From NCBI GenBank assembly GCA_030248195.1, contig JASAND010007792.1:1-64000 (forward strand): a DNA stretch of 64,000 nucleotides. Direction: 5' to 3'. This stretch comes from Trissonchulus latispiculum (Eukaryota; Nematoda; Enoplea; Enoplida; Ironidae). Below are positions 32,681-44,346 of the stretch, one piece after another. Under the pieces are notes generated by a model, which saw only the letters and a program-made list of their open reading frames with translations, was not told the origin of the DNA and did not search any database. A program made the translations under genes and the position numbers. Within the stretch, counting starts at the first letter, position 1. Every line of letters begins with the position of its first letter.

Positions 32681-33337
32681 GATCGAGATTAGATCGAAAT
32701 GTTCGTTTGTAAACAGAGCAATTTTGGACACTTATTTTATTTCGCCGTTTTATTTCGTCACAGAATCCTGTTATTTTCAAAAATTAACTCGAATTACTGT
32801 TTGCGAATTGCAAACTCTTGAGAGCATTTTGGCCCAGAAAACGTAAGCATGAACTGAGAAACGGAAACAAAAACGTTTACCAGGAACGTTATACTCACAT
32901 TTAGTCCAAACTAACAAGAACAGAAACTACATATGCGTAGTTAACACACTTTTATTCTTGAAGAAAAATTTATATTTAAATTTTATTAAGGAATTTAGGC
33001 AATGTTATGCCAAAGTTATGATGTTTTATTCCTCTAATAAGATCTGGAAAACGTTTGCACGAGAATAGGTTTGTAGCATTTTTTTCGAAAAAACTAGATT
33101 GGGAATTCCGAGAACTAAGCAAAGACTAGTAGAAAGGGAGGGTTAGTTGAGAATCTGGCTGATTCCTGTGAATTGGATATGATTGGATTCTGCTAAAACT
33201 GCTATGAGTCTCAACTAAGGAATTTGATGTCCAAATGGTCATGGAAAAGAATGAGAATTTTTAGAGCATATAGATCAGAATTGGGATTTTGTGGACTGAT
33301 AGTTTGGTAATTTCTGTTGACCGTTTGGAGTTGTGAT

Positions 33338-34468
33338 CAGGGGCGCACCCAGGATTTTGAAAAGGGGGAGGTCGAGCCGGAAAAATTTTTTGCCTTCGCC
33401 TGACACGTTTACGCTGGGGGGGGGGTGGCGGTGGCGAAGTTTTCAACAAATAGTTCGTTTTTGGAGCCACAAAAATGACTATATTTATGAGTCGTCGGAA
33501 GCCGACGCGGGGGGTCTGGGGTGCGGAGCCCCCCAGAAGTTGGGAAAATTTTTGAAATTTTGAAAAAAGTCGTAATGGAAATCTTTAAAAAGATTTCAAT
33601 AAAAGTTGAGAAATTCTTTGACATAATGGCAAAATTTGTATTGGAAAGCTTGAAAAGATTTGAATACAAAGCTCTGCGAGACGCATTGTTAACATTTTAA
33701 ATTGTTAAAATCGATATAGAATAGTGCCGCAGACGCGAAAAATTAAAAGACATGAAAGGTATAGAAAGGTAGACAGGTAGAAAAGCAGGCACGCACTTCT
33801 TTGAAATCGAGATAGAAAAGTACCGCAGCCGCGGAAATTCAGTAAAATGGAGATAAGAAAGCGCCGCAGGCGAGAAAAATTGAGGTAAAAAAGCGCCGCA
33901 GGTTCCAAAACGTTGTAAACGTTAATACATAATAGCGCCGCAGGCGAAAAAAATTTAAAAATCGGGATAGAAAAGCGCCGCAGGCGAGAAAAATTTTAAA
34001 ACTCGGGATAAATTTTAAAAATCGAGATAGAAAAGCGCCGCAGGCGAGAAAACTTAAAAATCTGGATAGAAAAGCGCCGCAGGCGAGAAAAATTTTAAAA
34101 ATTGGGATAGAAAAGCGCCGCAGGCGAGAAAAATTTTAAAAATCGGGATAACTTTTAAACATCGAGATAGAAAAGCGCCGCAGGCGAGAAAAATTTTAAA
34201 AATCGGGATAACTTTTAAACATCGAGATAGAAAAGCGCCGCAGGCGAGAAAAATTTTAAAAATCGGGATAGAAAAGCGCCGCAGGCGAGAAAAATTTTAA
34301 AACTCGGGATAGAAAAGCGCCGAAGCCGAGAAAAATTTTCATAAATTTTTATTAATTTATGCACTAAAAATAGCTCAATTTTTGCTTTCTCCCCGAAAAT
34401 TCCCGGGGGGTCGGACAGAAAGGGGGGGGGGTCGGAACCCCCAAATCCCCCCGCTGGGTGCGCCCATG
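33338..34468. mobile_element. hAT-like element carrying a minisatellite
   Basis: Left end CAGGGGCGCACCCAGG at 33338; right end CTGGGTGCGCCCATG to 34468. It is flanked by GTTGTGAT (33330-33337) and GTTGTGCT (34469-34476), an 8-bp target duplication matching at 7 of 8. There are G tracts near both ends, as in the 9282-9677 element. There is no transposase; most of the interior is the tandem array at about 33715-34340. Confidence 0.82.
33715..34340. repeat. Minisatellite with GAAAAGCGCCGCAGGCGAG core
   Basis: About 14 units of roughly 30-50 bp share ATAGAAAAGCGCCGCAGGCG, followed by AGAAAAATTTTAAAAATCGG. Units to the left are more diverged, those to the right nearly identical, which is usual for ongoing array turnover. 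CpG-rich against an AT-rich background. Confidence 0.93.
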
Positions 34469-34902
34469 GTTGTGCTCTGTTCTGTCTGTTAAACCTGATT
34501 AAATGCCATCTTGCATCTTGACCTTTAGTCGAGGCATCAAATCACCATCAAATCTCAATTGAATTACGTCATAGGTTTACTTGATTGCAATAACTGTTAC
34601 GATGAACGCAAATATCAGTACCGAATAGAAGTTATTGCTGATAAAATGTTATCAGTAGTTATATATTGTTTGTTACAAAATTTAAAAAGACAATAGATAT
34701 ATACGCAAAGAATGGATTTTGTGTGTATATATATACTTTTGTTAGATTTTTACCGCTTAAAATGTCATTTGCCCGCTTACTGTTTAGTTGCTAATAATGT
34801 TCTAAGTCTTCGACTTTAAGAGCTTATTGATTATTGGTTATTAATTATAATAAAAGTTAATTAATAGAATAGCATATTTCAGATTTGTAACTTCAGTAAG
34901 CA

Positions 34903-34934
34903 ATGGCAATGCCTGCAGCTGCTGCTAATCCTAG
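34903..34934 (+). CDS. Candidate first exon of the IRG gene (uncertain)
   Basis: ATG GCA ATG CCT... (MAMPAAAANP) ends at an excellent donor, AG|GTATGT. Its phase (two bases of a codon left over) does not fit the best-looking acceptor of the next exon (TGCATTCCAG, 35586), so either another acceptor or exon is used, or this is 5' UTR. Given as a possibility only. Confidence 0.3.
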
Positions 34935-35043
34935 GTATGTTCGCCGAATGTAATTATTTTTGTTGTACATATATATAAGCTAGCTAAACGAATTTTAGTT
35001 GTTACTCCAGCACTAATGATCCGAAAAATGCGAGCATCAGTTG

Positions 35044-35107
35044 GGATATGAATCCACAACCGCTGGATAAACGCTCCGATTTCTCCCCCAGCTGAGCTAC
35101 CGTGGCC
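35044..35107 (-). other. tRNA-like relic
   Basis: Read on the - strand it shows GGTAGCTCAGCTGGGGGAG (A-box-like) and GGTTGTGGATTCATATCC (a poor B box). The anticodon arm does not fold. It looks like a decayed tRNA gene or SINE head in the 5' part of the IRG locus. Confidence 0.45.
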
Positions 35108-35274
35108 ATATTTAGATCAAGCTAAGTAGGAAGTGTTTGAAACCAAACTGATGTGACAATAAATACGCAAGTGCATTTTACGTTGATAGTAACGTTGTTG
35201 AGTTCTTGTTGATGACCTTTTTTGCATTTTTTTAAAACTATAACCTTTCAGGATTAGCATCCTACCAAGAGTAC

Positions 35275-35515
35275 ATAATACATAAGAGTGTGACAAGCGT
35301 CACACTCTATGTTATTAGCAGCTGAGCCATGCTCTGCGCGCTAACTAGCCACCCCCCCCCCCCGCAATTGCGTACCTAGTGGACCCCCACCCCGCAAATG
35401 AGTACCTAGTACGCAATTGCGTATGCGCACTCTTTTCTACATTAAGCCACGCCCCGTAAATGTGACCTAACACCCCCCCGCAAAACAAACCTATCATTTT
35501 TCAATTGACGAATGA
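35275..35515. mobile_element. Partial copy of the CCAAGAGTAC MITE family
   Basis: CCAAGAGTACATAATAC, then GTGTGACAAGCGTCACACTC and GCCATGCTCTGCGCGCTAAC match the left arms of the elements at 37493-37896 and 45598-48393. The right end is replaced by a local inverted repeat (AATGTGACCTA...TAGGTCACATT). Confidence 0.6.
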
Positions 35516-35552
35516 TAGGTCACATTTGCGGGGGGAACAATTCAAACGTTTA

Positions 35553-38500
35553 ATGAAAACATTAATTATGTATGTGTGCATTCCAGACTATATATTGGCC
35601 ATTAAGGACTCAGTCACCGTGCCTGATTTTGTACAGTCTATAAGTCCAGAGGAAAAGGAGATTGCTGAGAAGATTTTCACGGAACTGGGAGTTGATGACT
35701 ACCTTATTTACCTGAGAAGGAAGCACTCCCGATGGTTCAACTTTCCTCTCAATGTTGCCATCATTGGTCATTCGGGGTGCGGGAAATCCACCTTCATCAA
35801 TGCTATTCGTGGATTGTATGCGGACGATCCAGGAGCCGCTGCGGTCGGATGCGTGGAAACAACCCTGGAGCCGGTATCCTATCCCCACCCTCGGAATAAA
35901 AAGCTTACATTCTGGGATCTGCCAGGAATGGGGACAACCAATTTTAGCCAGGAGAAATATCTAGAAGAAATAGTTTTTGAGAAGCCCTACGATTTCTATG
36001 TCATACTAACAGAAAGCAGATTCAATGAGCGTGATGGTTGGCTGGGCAATGAGATTCTGAAAAGGTTCAAAAGATTCTATTTTGTTCGTACAAAAATGGT
36101 GAGCTCAATAGAAAATGACCGCCTAGCATATCGCGACAAAGAAGCCTATGATATCAGTAAAACCATAAAACGGGTGCGAGAGGAGATAGAAAAGAACCTG
36201 GACACAATTGATTGCAAGGCTCCATACTTTCTCATTGATAGTTATGATGTAAAAAATCAGAAGTTGGAGTTTGATATGCTAGAGAAAATACTCATTTCGG
36301 ATTTGCCACAGTTAAAAAAGGAGTCCGTATTGACTGCGCTAGGTAAGCAAGCATTCAGCAATCTTGGAATTACTAAAACCAGGATCGGGATCAGGATCAG
36401 GAACGATTTCATAATCACATCAGGATCGAATGACTAAAAACAGGATCCATTTCAGGATCGGCTCCTTCCCCGACTTCGGATCCTGAAATGGGTCCTGTTT
36501 TTAGACACCCGATCCTGAACTCAGGATGCATCCATAGGTCGGATCCTGAAGTCCAAGCCGATCCTGAAATGGATCCTGTTTTAGTCACTCTATCTTAATT
36601 CTGAAATGAAACCTGATCCTGATCCAGATCCCGATCCTGGTTTAAGTCACATCCAGCAATCTTCGCTTTAAATACAGTTCCAGAATGATGTGTATTGCGT
36701 CCAGTACGCCTGGACTATAAGATTTGTATCCGGATGTAATTGAATTTTGCTACACGCAACATTATTCCGCCGAAAAACTAGCTTTTATGCGTTCGAGTAA
36801 GAGTACCTTCTAGTGGTACGCAATGAAGGTAACAGACGAAAGGCTGGTGCAAGTCGTCAAAGAAAAACATCATACTTTCAAATTGGAAAAGTATGGTGAG
36901 TAGAATAATCTGAACTTGAGAACTTGAGGTTGGTTGGACAACGTCGCATGACTTTCGTAATCCAGCTCGTGTACAAGGCAACATTTGACCTCTTTGTCTA
37001 GCAAGTCAAAGCAATCATTGAGCTTGAACTAGAATCATCTTGAATATTGTTAGGTACACCGCTAAAGGTTAGTTACAATAAATTGTGTAAAAACACAACG
37101 TTTGTTGCAGCTAGCTTCAGTTCAGGACTACTTAAACGAAAAATTCAAGAATTACAATCACGAATGTGGAAAGTAGCTTCTACATCATTTACAGTGGCAC
37201 TGGTGCCTGTACCTGGACTATCTTTTGCTGCTGATCTCGGTTTAGTTTTGGTTGAAAGCCAGTTCTACTACAAAAATTTGGGCCTTGATCTGAAGTCTTT
37301 GGAAAATTTGGAAAGCTTAACCTCAGAACAAAGACGTGAACTTCGTGACATCGTTGAAACTCAAATTCCCCGTCAAATGCTTACTACGACAGGAATAATG
37401 CAGTTTTTAAAGGCTACCCCAGGTTAGACTACGTGACAGTGTTGTTTGGTACAGATTGAATGCAGCTAGGAGCCTTCTAATAAGAAGAGTACATAATGAT
37501 AAGAATATGACAAGCGTCACACTCTATGCAGTTTTGCAGTGAAGGCGGAAACTATGCCATGCGCGCTATCGGCTGACCCCCCCCCCAAATTGACCTGGGC
37601 AATTATATGGGTACAAAGTTTTAAACGGGGGTCGCTCACTGGCTTAAGTATATTTTATATATGTAATTGTTAAATATACACGCTTACATCACCTCTCCAA
37701 ATTTGGCCCCTGTTAGTTTCAATGTGTAATCATACAAAGAAGTGAGCGACCCCTGTTTGGGTCCTGTACCCATATAGGGACGGAGTGGGACGGGGGTTAA
37801 TTTGTGGGGCGGCAGCCGATAGCACGCATAGCACAGTTTTGGCCTTCACTGCATAGAATGTGAAGCTTGTCATACCCTTATCATTATGTACTCTTGCTAA
37901 TAACAAATTCAAAATATGTATTCTATAATAAACATTTGTCGATTGAGTTTTGTCGGTAAAATGAAAACAGTACTTTTATTTGATTATCCTTTTAATGCGC
38001 ATGCCTCCTCTTTCAGCTGAAATTACTCAGGAACTCCCTCCCTTTCATAATTTTTATATTCCCAAGCTTTGTGTTTTCCTCCAGAACTCCTGTAAAAATG
38101 TGGTTTGCTCCATGTACTGTTAAATAAACGAATAATACCTAAAAAATCTGCAGGTTCTTAAGTCGGTAGTGTATGCCTAAATATTGTCTCCTCGCGCCTA
38201 TCTCACCAAATCGCTAAAACTAGAAAATTGAGGAACACGATACTTTACTTCAGCTATCAAATTCAACTATACATTTTCGTAAATTTCCAAAGACAAGAAC
38301 TCAAAACAATATGACAAAAACACTCACTGCAAATTCACTACAACCTGGGAGTCACAGCTGCCAAAACAAGGATGTTCACAAAATACGCCAAACTGCTCCC
38401 GCCCGTACTAACGTAACAACTGACAACCCACGCTTTTTCAAAAACCTAACTCCATATTGCAAAGCTACCCAATTAGCTAAAGTAAATTTTGTTTCATCAT

Positions 38501-39549
38501 TTATGTAGATTTTCACGAAAATATACGAAACGTAAAGAATATTTCACACTCCCTTAAAACTCCTTAAAATCCCTTTAATATTATTTTTGTTTCTGGATTG
38601 TCTTTATTTACTGTTATTTTAGACCGCGAAATCATATTTTGTATAACTTGAAATGCTATCCTTATGCTTAAATTCCAAAAATAACCCAAAATTCTCATTT
38701 ACCTTAATTTCAGAGCACAAACGTAACACTGCAGTTATTGCGCAAAAGTGTTAGCTTGCGGAAGACTGATTATCTCATCCATACACCCACACAGAAATTT
38801 TCTCTTTGTAATAACACGTCATCTTTTATTCAGTTGGGAGTTGATTTTGCCGTGACTGGTTGTGCTCATATTCGGAGGGTTCCCACTTTCTTAATTAGGA
38901 AGTATCCTAAGAACAGCCCAGAAACATTTATGTAGCTAGTGTGTCAAATGTTGATCCCCTCCTTCAACTTCCCCCTTTTCGGCGTCCTCCTAAATTTTCC
39001 TCTTGGCGAGGCTATAAGTGACGACGAGTCTTCTGCACTTGCAATCTTCTTAGTAGTCAGGCAAGTGTTCCTTGCGTCAGTCCTAGTAATGGTGCGAGCT
39101 CGAATTGGTTTATTCCCACCCCAAACATTACGTAGAGGTCCGAATTTTGTACTGATTTTTAAACCTCTTTAAAAATTTCAAAGATTAGCATAATAGGAGA
39201 AGGCCAAAAAACACTCAACAATGGTCCCTCCCTCCGGAAATCCGAAATTTTGCTTATAATCAATTTTTGCAGGTTTAGAATTTACTTTAATCGTTACGGA
39301 TGTCAGACCAATATCAAAATTCACGAAAAGAGTTGATACAAGATTAATGTTGCCTTATTAGTTGTTTCAGCAATTGCCGCAACTGCCTTGGCTGAAGAGT
39401 TCACTCGATATGTTCCACTGCTGGGTTCAATGATGTCAGCTCCCCTATCGTTTGGTGGAACATATATTTCCTTAATGCTAATACTTAAGAAAATGGAATG
39501 TGCTGCATATAGTGTAATAAGTGCGGCACTGAAGAACATGAGCAGATGA
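35553..39549 (+). CDS. Immunity-related GTPase (IRG/IIGP family)
   Basis: IRGs are dynamin-like GTPases of cell-autonomous immunity that act on intracellular vacuoles in vertebrates; the role here is unknown. Exons: 35553-36342, 37111-37422, 39371-39549 (junctions TAG|GTAAGC, TTGCAG|, CAG|GTTAGA, TTTCAG|), all in phase, 426 residues. G1 is GHSGCGKS (about residues 72-79), followed by the family hallmark FINAIRGL..DDPGAAAVG and WDLPGMGT (G3). YDFYVILTESRF and FYFVRTK follow. The G4 motif reads TKMV, not TKxD. The helical C-terminus contains LVPVPGLSFAADLGLV and ends with EEFTRYVPLLGSMM and KKMECAAYSVISAALK. The 5' end is uncertain: the first in-frame ATG is at 35553, but an acceptor at 35586 may join an upstream exon. 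The frame running past 36342 is intron. Confidence 0.9.
36376..36655. repeat. GGATC(A/C)-rich inverted repeat in IRG intron
   Basis: Repeated AGGATC/GATCCT words form nested palindromes, for example ACAGGATCCATTTCAGGATC against GATCCTGAAATGGGTCCTGT. It is a probable small foldback element within the intron between the first two certain IRG exons. Confidence 0.75.
37493..37896. mobile_element. CCAAGAGTAC-family MITE in IRG intron
   Basis: About 100-bp inverted ends: AGAGTACATAATGATAAG..TATGACAAGCGTCACACTC on the left and the inverse on the right, with C/G homopolymers inside. TAATA lies just outside both ends (5-bp target duplication). No transposase. Confidence 0.85.
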
Positions 39550-39600
39550 CAATTTCGAATTTTATTTCTACCAGCTTGTTAATCATTCATCAATTCATTG
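38798..39600. repeat. Parent copy of a duplicated block (IRG last intron, last exon, 3' flank)
   Basis: Sequence from TTTCTCTTTGTAATAACACG through the last IRG exon and TTCTACCAGCTTGTTAATC recurs, with insertions and gaps, at 50210-50725 and 51603-51835. Examples are CTTAGTAGTCAGGCAAGTG and GAGCTCGAATTGGTTT. Confidence 0.9.
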
Positions 39601-42600
39601 AACAGTAATTTGCTATGAAAAAATCACAGACGTCACAGAAGGTTATATGTAATGGCATTAGCAAGATTAAAGGTGTTTTAGTAAAATTAAGGTTGAAAAA
39701 GTTGAATTCAGATGTAATGCCTTTGCCAGTTTTGTATTCGCTGTCCGCTATTCTTCCAAGGTATTCACTGTTGGTTATTGAGCTGTAAATTGGCAATCTT
39801 TGTGTCCGTTGCTTTTTTAAGCCCGGGTGATCCGTTTGTCCGTTTGGGCGTTTGGACGTTTGTCTGTTTAGGCGTAGACTCAATTGAAATGAAAATGTTC
39901 GTCTGTCCTTATGGAAGCGTCCGTTTGGGCGTAAGAAAAGTTGAGCAGTGTTGAACATTTTCTTACGCCCAAACGCCCAAACGGACAGACTGCCAAACGG
40001 ACAAGTATAAGCCGGCTAAAGACCTCCATCCCCTCCACTTGTCTATGCGGGGTCCCACTTTGTCCCACTTGCTATCTGCGCAGCCTAGTAAAGCAGCTAG
40101 TAAACAGGGTTAATTATTATTATTATTGGTAGTAGTAGTAGTAGTAATCTTAGACTAAAAAATACTCTCCCGATGAAGAAAATGGCTATGAGACGCAGAA
40201 ACACTCAGTTATTATCCCGAAATTGTAATTAACCTTAAAAGGGCCTAAATTTTATGGAGCTCAGAATCGAAAACTGAGGTTGCAAAAGTTTAGAACTTTT
40301 GCAAGTCTTTTTTGCAACCATCCTCGGAAATTACCTAAATTCCCCGATTGCATATCTGCTCCCCTCCTTGGCTCCCGTGGTCCCCCATATAAAGAAGAAA
40401 ACTGATAAACAATGAAAGAAGAAGAGAAAGAAAAGAAACTGATAAAGAAAAAGGAAAAGACCCCCTAGCTCCGAGGGTACAAGGCGCGGAGTAAGAAGGT
40501 TCCACCTGGTAGTTTTAGTGTCAGATTTAAAACAATTTAAAACTTTATGCAGTCTAAATTATAAAAGTTTTCAAACTAACTTAAGGTGGTGGTATCCTTT
40601 TGTGCAGTGCTTTTGTGGTGATTTTTTGAAACGCTGTAACTTTCGCAATTTTGGGAGTTGCAAAGAGCTTTATACATCGTTTTAAAGCTTATTATCTGTA
40701 CATTCACATGAGCTTACAGAACTGGCAAAATTAGCAAAAAAACAGCAGAAGTTTTCTGACAAGCTGACATCAAACAGGATGAATATAGACCAAAAGTTTT
40801 TGAACATCGATTTCTCAAAACTGAAGAATCGACCAAAAGTTCTTTTTGTGCCACAATCTGAAGGACATATGGGCCGAGGGACGTTTTTTTGGATTTGGCT
40901 CAGCAGGTCTCAACGGTTGAGAAAATTGGCAAAATGCGCAGTAACACGAAATTTCGCAACTTCGCATTGCGTTTTCTCGCAACTAGAGTTGTTTTAGCCC
41001 AAACCAAGGAAAACGTCCCTCCGCAGAAGTGCGAATTTCGATTCTACCGAAAATCTCCGGAATCTGTCGAGTAGTTTTTGAGAAATCGATGTTCGAAACA
41101 AAATAATCGCAGTTTTGCCAAAATGGTTTTTCGGCCAATCTCTAACTGAAAGCAATAAAGTCCGGCTAATAGGCGTTCATAGAATGTGCATTTGGACCAT
41201 GTATCGATTGAGTGTAACTAAGCCAATTTTGTCCTTAACATGTGGCAGTAATTTTGAAAAAACTGATTTCCTCGAAAATGGCCATTTTTTGACTCTAAAA
41301 ACAGTTTTTTGCTTATACTGACTTAACCACTGCAGATAGCTCAAAGCTTGTAAGAGCAAAATTGTTCATTTTCGAGTCCTCTTTCCAGCCATACCAACCA
41401 ATCCCGTGTTTTGTCTACCTACTGGGAGCTTAAGGCCAAAAACCAAAACTTTCTTATCTTTTGGCCTTAGAATACGGGACTGGTCCTAAAATGTTAAAGA
41501 GCACGGAAATAGGTTATTTCGCAAGTTTTAGCCCTTTGCGTAAAGGATTAAAGCCGTAGGAGTGAAAAATACCCGAAAGGAAACCAGCACCTTAAGAGTT
41601 TATTTTCAAAATTAAAATTAAAACTGAGAATGCCTTTCGAGTGGGCTTTCAGTTCAGTTTTCAGCATATACCTAGTTGCTATTGCCATGCGGGGGGCAGC
41701 TGCATTCGGAAAAACTAATGTAGTGGCCTTGGGAGTGACTGAAATAACCCTACGGTAGCTTGGTCCGGGATCACGTTTTCTGTCCGTGATCTTATTCTCT
41801 CTGCCTCTTGACTGCGGTCTGTGGGGAGGACCACTTACGGGCCGCAGTGCGTGCCAAATAGTGGTGGGCCACTTGCAAAAAATCGAAAACTGAACGTTCC
41901 TGTTGGGCAAATCTGTTTTAAAGGCACCCCACCCTACGTAATGGCATGGCATAAAATTTTTTCTCGATTCCTGATTCCTGAAAACAAAAAAATGCCGAAC
42001 TTGAGAGGAAATACCAGACTTTGCGGATTTGTCCCATGACCATGTATTTACAGAGCAGTGGGTTTGTACTAGAGACGCCCCTCTTCACCCCTGAAGCTTA
42101 GTTAGCATATTTACCATTTACCATTGCTGTTGGTTCCATCTAAAACAATACAAGAAGTTACAATTAGTATTTTCTTCCACAACAATCATAATCATTTGAC
42201 ACAACTATAAAGTTGAATTTATTTAACAAATTTCAGAACTTTCAATTACTGTGATAGCTGAAAATAACATTAATTTAACAAATATTATTAATTAACAAAT
42301 ATATCTTGAATTTAATTTTCGAATTTAAATTTTTTGCGAATTTTTTGTTTCAAAGGTTTGATACCTATAATCCATGCTTTCACGTAACAGTTACATGAAT
42401 CACCGTAAATATTTACAATGTTTTACATTATAAATGTTGCCAGTTTAAGCGACTTTACAACATATTTACCATACTGTGGTATATTTCATAAAATTTCCCT
42501 TGATTTTAACCTTGAATTATTAAAATGTAATGCTATCTTCAGTACGAACGGTAAATGAAAAATTGTCCTTTTGTGCATAAACCTCAGTTTACTTAGCTAA
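39550..42600. other. Intergenic region downstream of IRG
   Basis: No gene seen. It holds a short-period repeat/inverted repeat of CCAAACGGAC/GTCCGTTTGG words (about 39825-40010), a GTA triplet run near 40130, and an inverted copy of the 27358 dispersed repeat (40575-41340). The rest is AT-rich without recognisable structure. Confidence 0.6.
40575..41340. repeat. Dispersed repeat family, inverted copy
   Basis: It starts CTTAAGGTGGTGGTATCC and has TTTTTTGAAACGCTGTAAC, CAATTTTGGGAGTTG, GAGAAATCGATGTTC and TCCTCGAAAATGGCCATTTT, inverse to the copy at 27358-28095. Confidence 0.75.
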
Positions 42601-42634
42601 TAATTCAAAATTCTAAATTTGATCCCCTGTTTAG

Positions 42635-42901
42635 TCAGTTCTGGTTTTTACATACATCTATTATGGAAGGTCGGGTTTGACCGGTCTTGACAGTTCTTGA
42701 CCGCGGATTTGATGCAGCTCTCGTTCGACCATCTTCCAATATCGGCGGAGGAAGCAGTCGTCGCAAGGATGGAATATCGTCACGGTTGAGCATGGCATGG
42801 TAAATGGATAGTGGCCCTATAAAGCGTCTTAATTTGATGAAATCGAACTGGGTTCTACAGATTTTTGATGCTTTCTTATTCAAGGCTTCCAGTGCTTCCA
42901 C
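42635..42901 (-). pseudogene. LINE/retrotransposon ORF 3'-end fragment
   Basis: An 88-codon frame includes EALNKKASKICRTQFDF, PLSIYHAMLNRDDIPSLRR and RTRAASNPRSRTVKTG, in the style of the C-terminal tail of non-LTR retrotransposon ORF2 proteins. No reverse-transcriptase motif is in this piece. It is separate from the LINE at 43000-45520. Confidence 0.5.
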
Positions 42902-43112
42902 AGCGTAGTGAGGTGCACTCGAGCAAAGTGGAAGACAGTGTGCTTACTTGCTTAATCCTGGCAACAGATGGCTTCATCCCTAGCCAGCACTATGGTTACA
43001 GTTACGAACAAGTCTCCACTGCAATCTATCGGCTAACATGTCGCAGCAAATGGTGAGCCAGTCAGTTTTCCAGCGACGGCCATAAATGAGGTAGCCCGAC
43101 ATAAACACTGGA

Positions 43113-43935
43113 TTGCACCAAAAGAGATAATCTCGAGCTTCAGATTATCTCGAGATTAACTCAAGATTAACTGGAGATTATCTCCACGGAGCATTGCACC
43201 AACTAAAACTAGAGATAATCGTGAGCTCGAGATAATCTCCAACTACTGAAATTTCAATCCTACCTCTGAGTAGGATTAAGTCAGGATAATCTCAAGGTTT
43301 CCATTAGAGATTCCTGAATTTGAGCCGTTGGTGTAAATTTCTTCTATTTTGGAAGCAAGTTTTGTGCATTGTTATACTTCATAAACACCATACCTTACAA
43401 CACTTGATTAAAAACGCTTTCATCGATATATTCAAAAAAACATTTTAATGTTCTAAACACTTTAGAAACATCAAAAGCAAGAATTTATTCATGTTGTATC
43501 CGTATCTAAACGTTGAAATCTAAATCAATTTGTATTTGAATTTACAAACAATCCTTTCCTTTTTAATTAAAATGCTCAAACTGAATAATAATATATAGTC
43601 TAGCGCATGTGCCCGGCTGATGCCGCCCAAATAAATATTTTATCATCGACAGATAGCCATCAAATTTCAGACTGTCATGCTATAAAACAGACGAAATGTT
43701 CCAATTTGATTGGCGAAACTGTTCATCACATGACACATAAATAAAGTTTGATTGGTTAATCCTTAACTCGAGATAATCTCGAGCTTAAGCTGTTGATAGG
43801 ATAATCTCGAACTAATTTTGTTTGGTGCAGGAGATAATCTCTAAATCAGAGTTAGAGATAAGCTACAGCTAAGTCAATCCTGAACTTGAAGATAATCTCT
43901 AGCTTAAGCTTGAGATAATCTTGACGTTGGTGCAA
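43113..43935. mobile_element. TIR element with TTGCACCAA ends, inside the LINE
   Basis: TTGCACCAAAAGAGATAATC at the left and GATAATCTTGACGTTGGTGCAA (inverse) at the right. The interior is full of AGATAATCTCGAG words. Extra internal TTGCACCAA/TTGGTG copies (about 43193, 43328, 43819) suggest nested copies of the same family. It splits the LINE frame, so it is younger than the LINE. Confidence 0.85.
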
Positions 43936-44346
43936 ACGGGCGAAAATCCAAGTCTTCAAAAACTATTCGGGTCCATGTTTTGAGAGGACGCCCAAGAGGT
44001 CTTTTCCAATTTGGGGGAATTGGTCTTATTAAGGCAGCACGTGGATATCTGCTTGGTGCCATCCGCAGGACATGGCCTAACCAAGACAATCTTCTCATTC
44101 TCAAAATTGTGTCAATTCCCTCAGTGTGCAAGAACCTGGCGCTTACTTCTGCATTGGTTATATGCGCCTGAGGAGCAATTTGAAGGATCCGACGCCAGCA
44201 TCGGTGTTCAAAGCCGCTGATTCTTCTCAGGTCTAAGGATTTCAAGGTCCAGGTTTCACATCCATACAGCAAAACGCTTCTGACAGCCGCATCGTAAACT
44301 TTGGGAAGTTTGGGAACGAATTCCAACTTAAGCTTGGTTCGATTGT

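Larger units (their letters stand above)
32681..34902. other. Spacer between the divergent lectin and IRG genes
   Basis: This spacer must hold the lectin promoter and may hold that of the IRG. On the lectin strand, AAATAAAATAAG about 60 bp before the ATG could serve as a TATA-like element. The rest is AT-rich DNA plus a 1.1-kb hAT-like element with a minisatellite core. No gene seen. Confidence 0.6.

Noticed and set aside
32681..32731. Lectin start at 32731
   Set aside because: The codon is GTG; the ATG at 32680 opens a standard signal peptide.
35505..35552. IRG start at 35505
   Set aside because: The codon there is TTG and the first ten codons lie in a MITE-derived inverted repeat; the first ATG in frame is at 35553.
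36343..36437. Continuation of the IRG frame past residue ...TALG to a stop at 36437
   Set aside because: It starts at a consensus donor (TAG|GTAAGC), gives a non-IRG peptide, and runs into a GGATC repeat; exon 37111-37422 continues the family sequence in phase.
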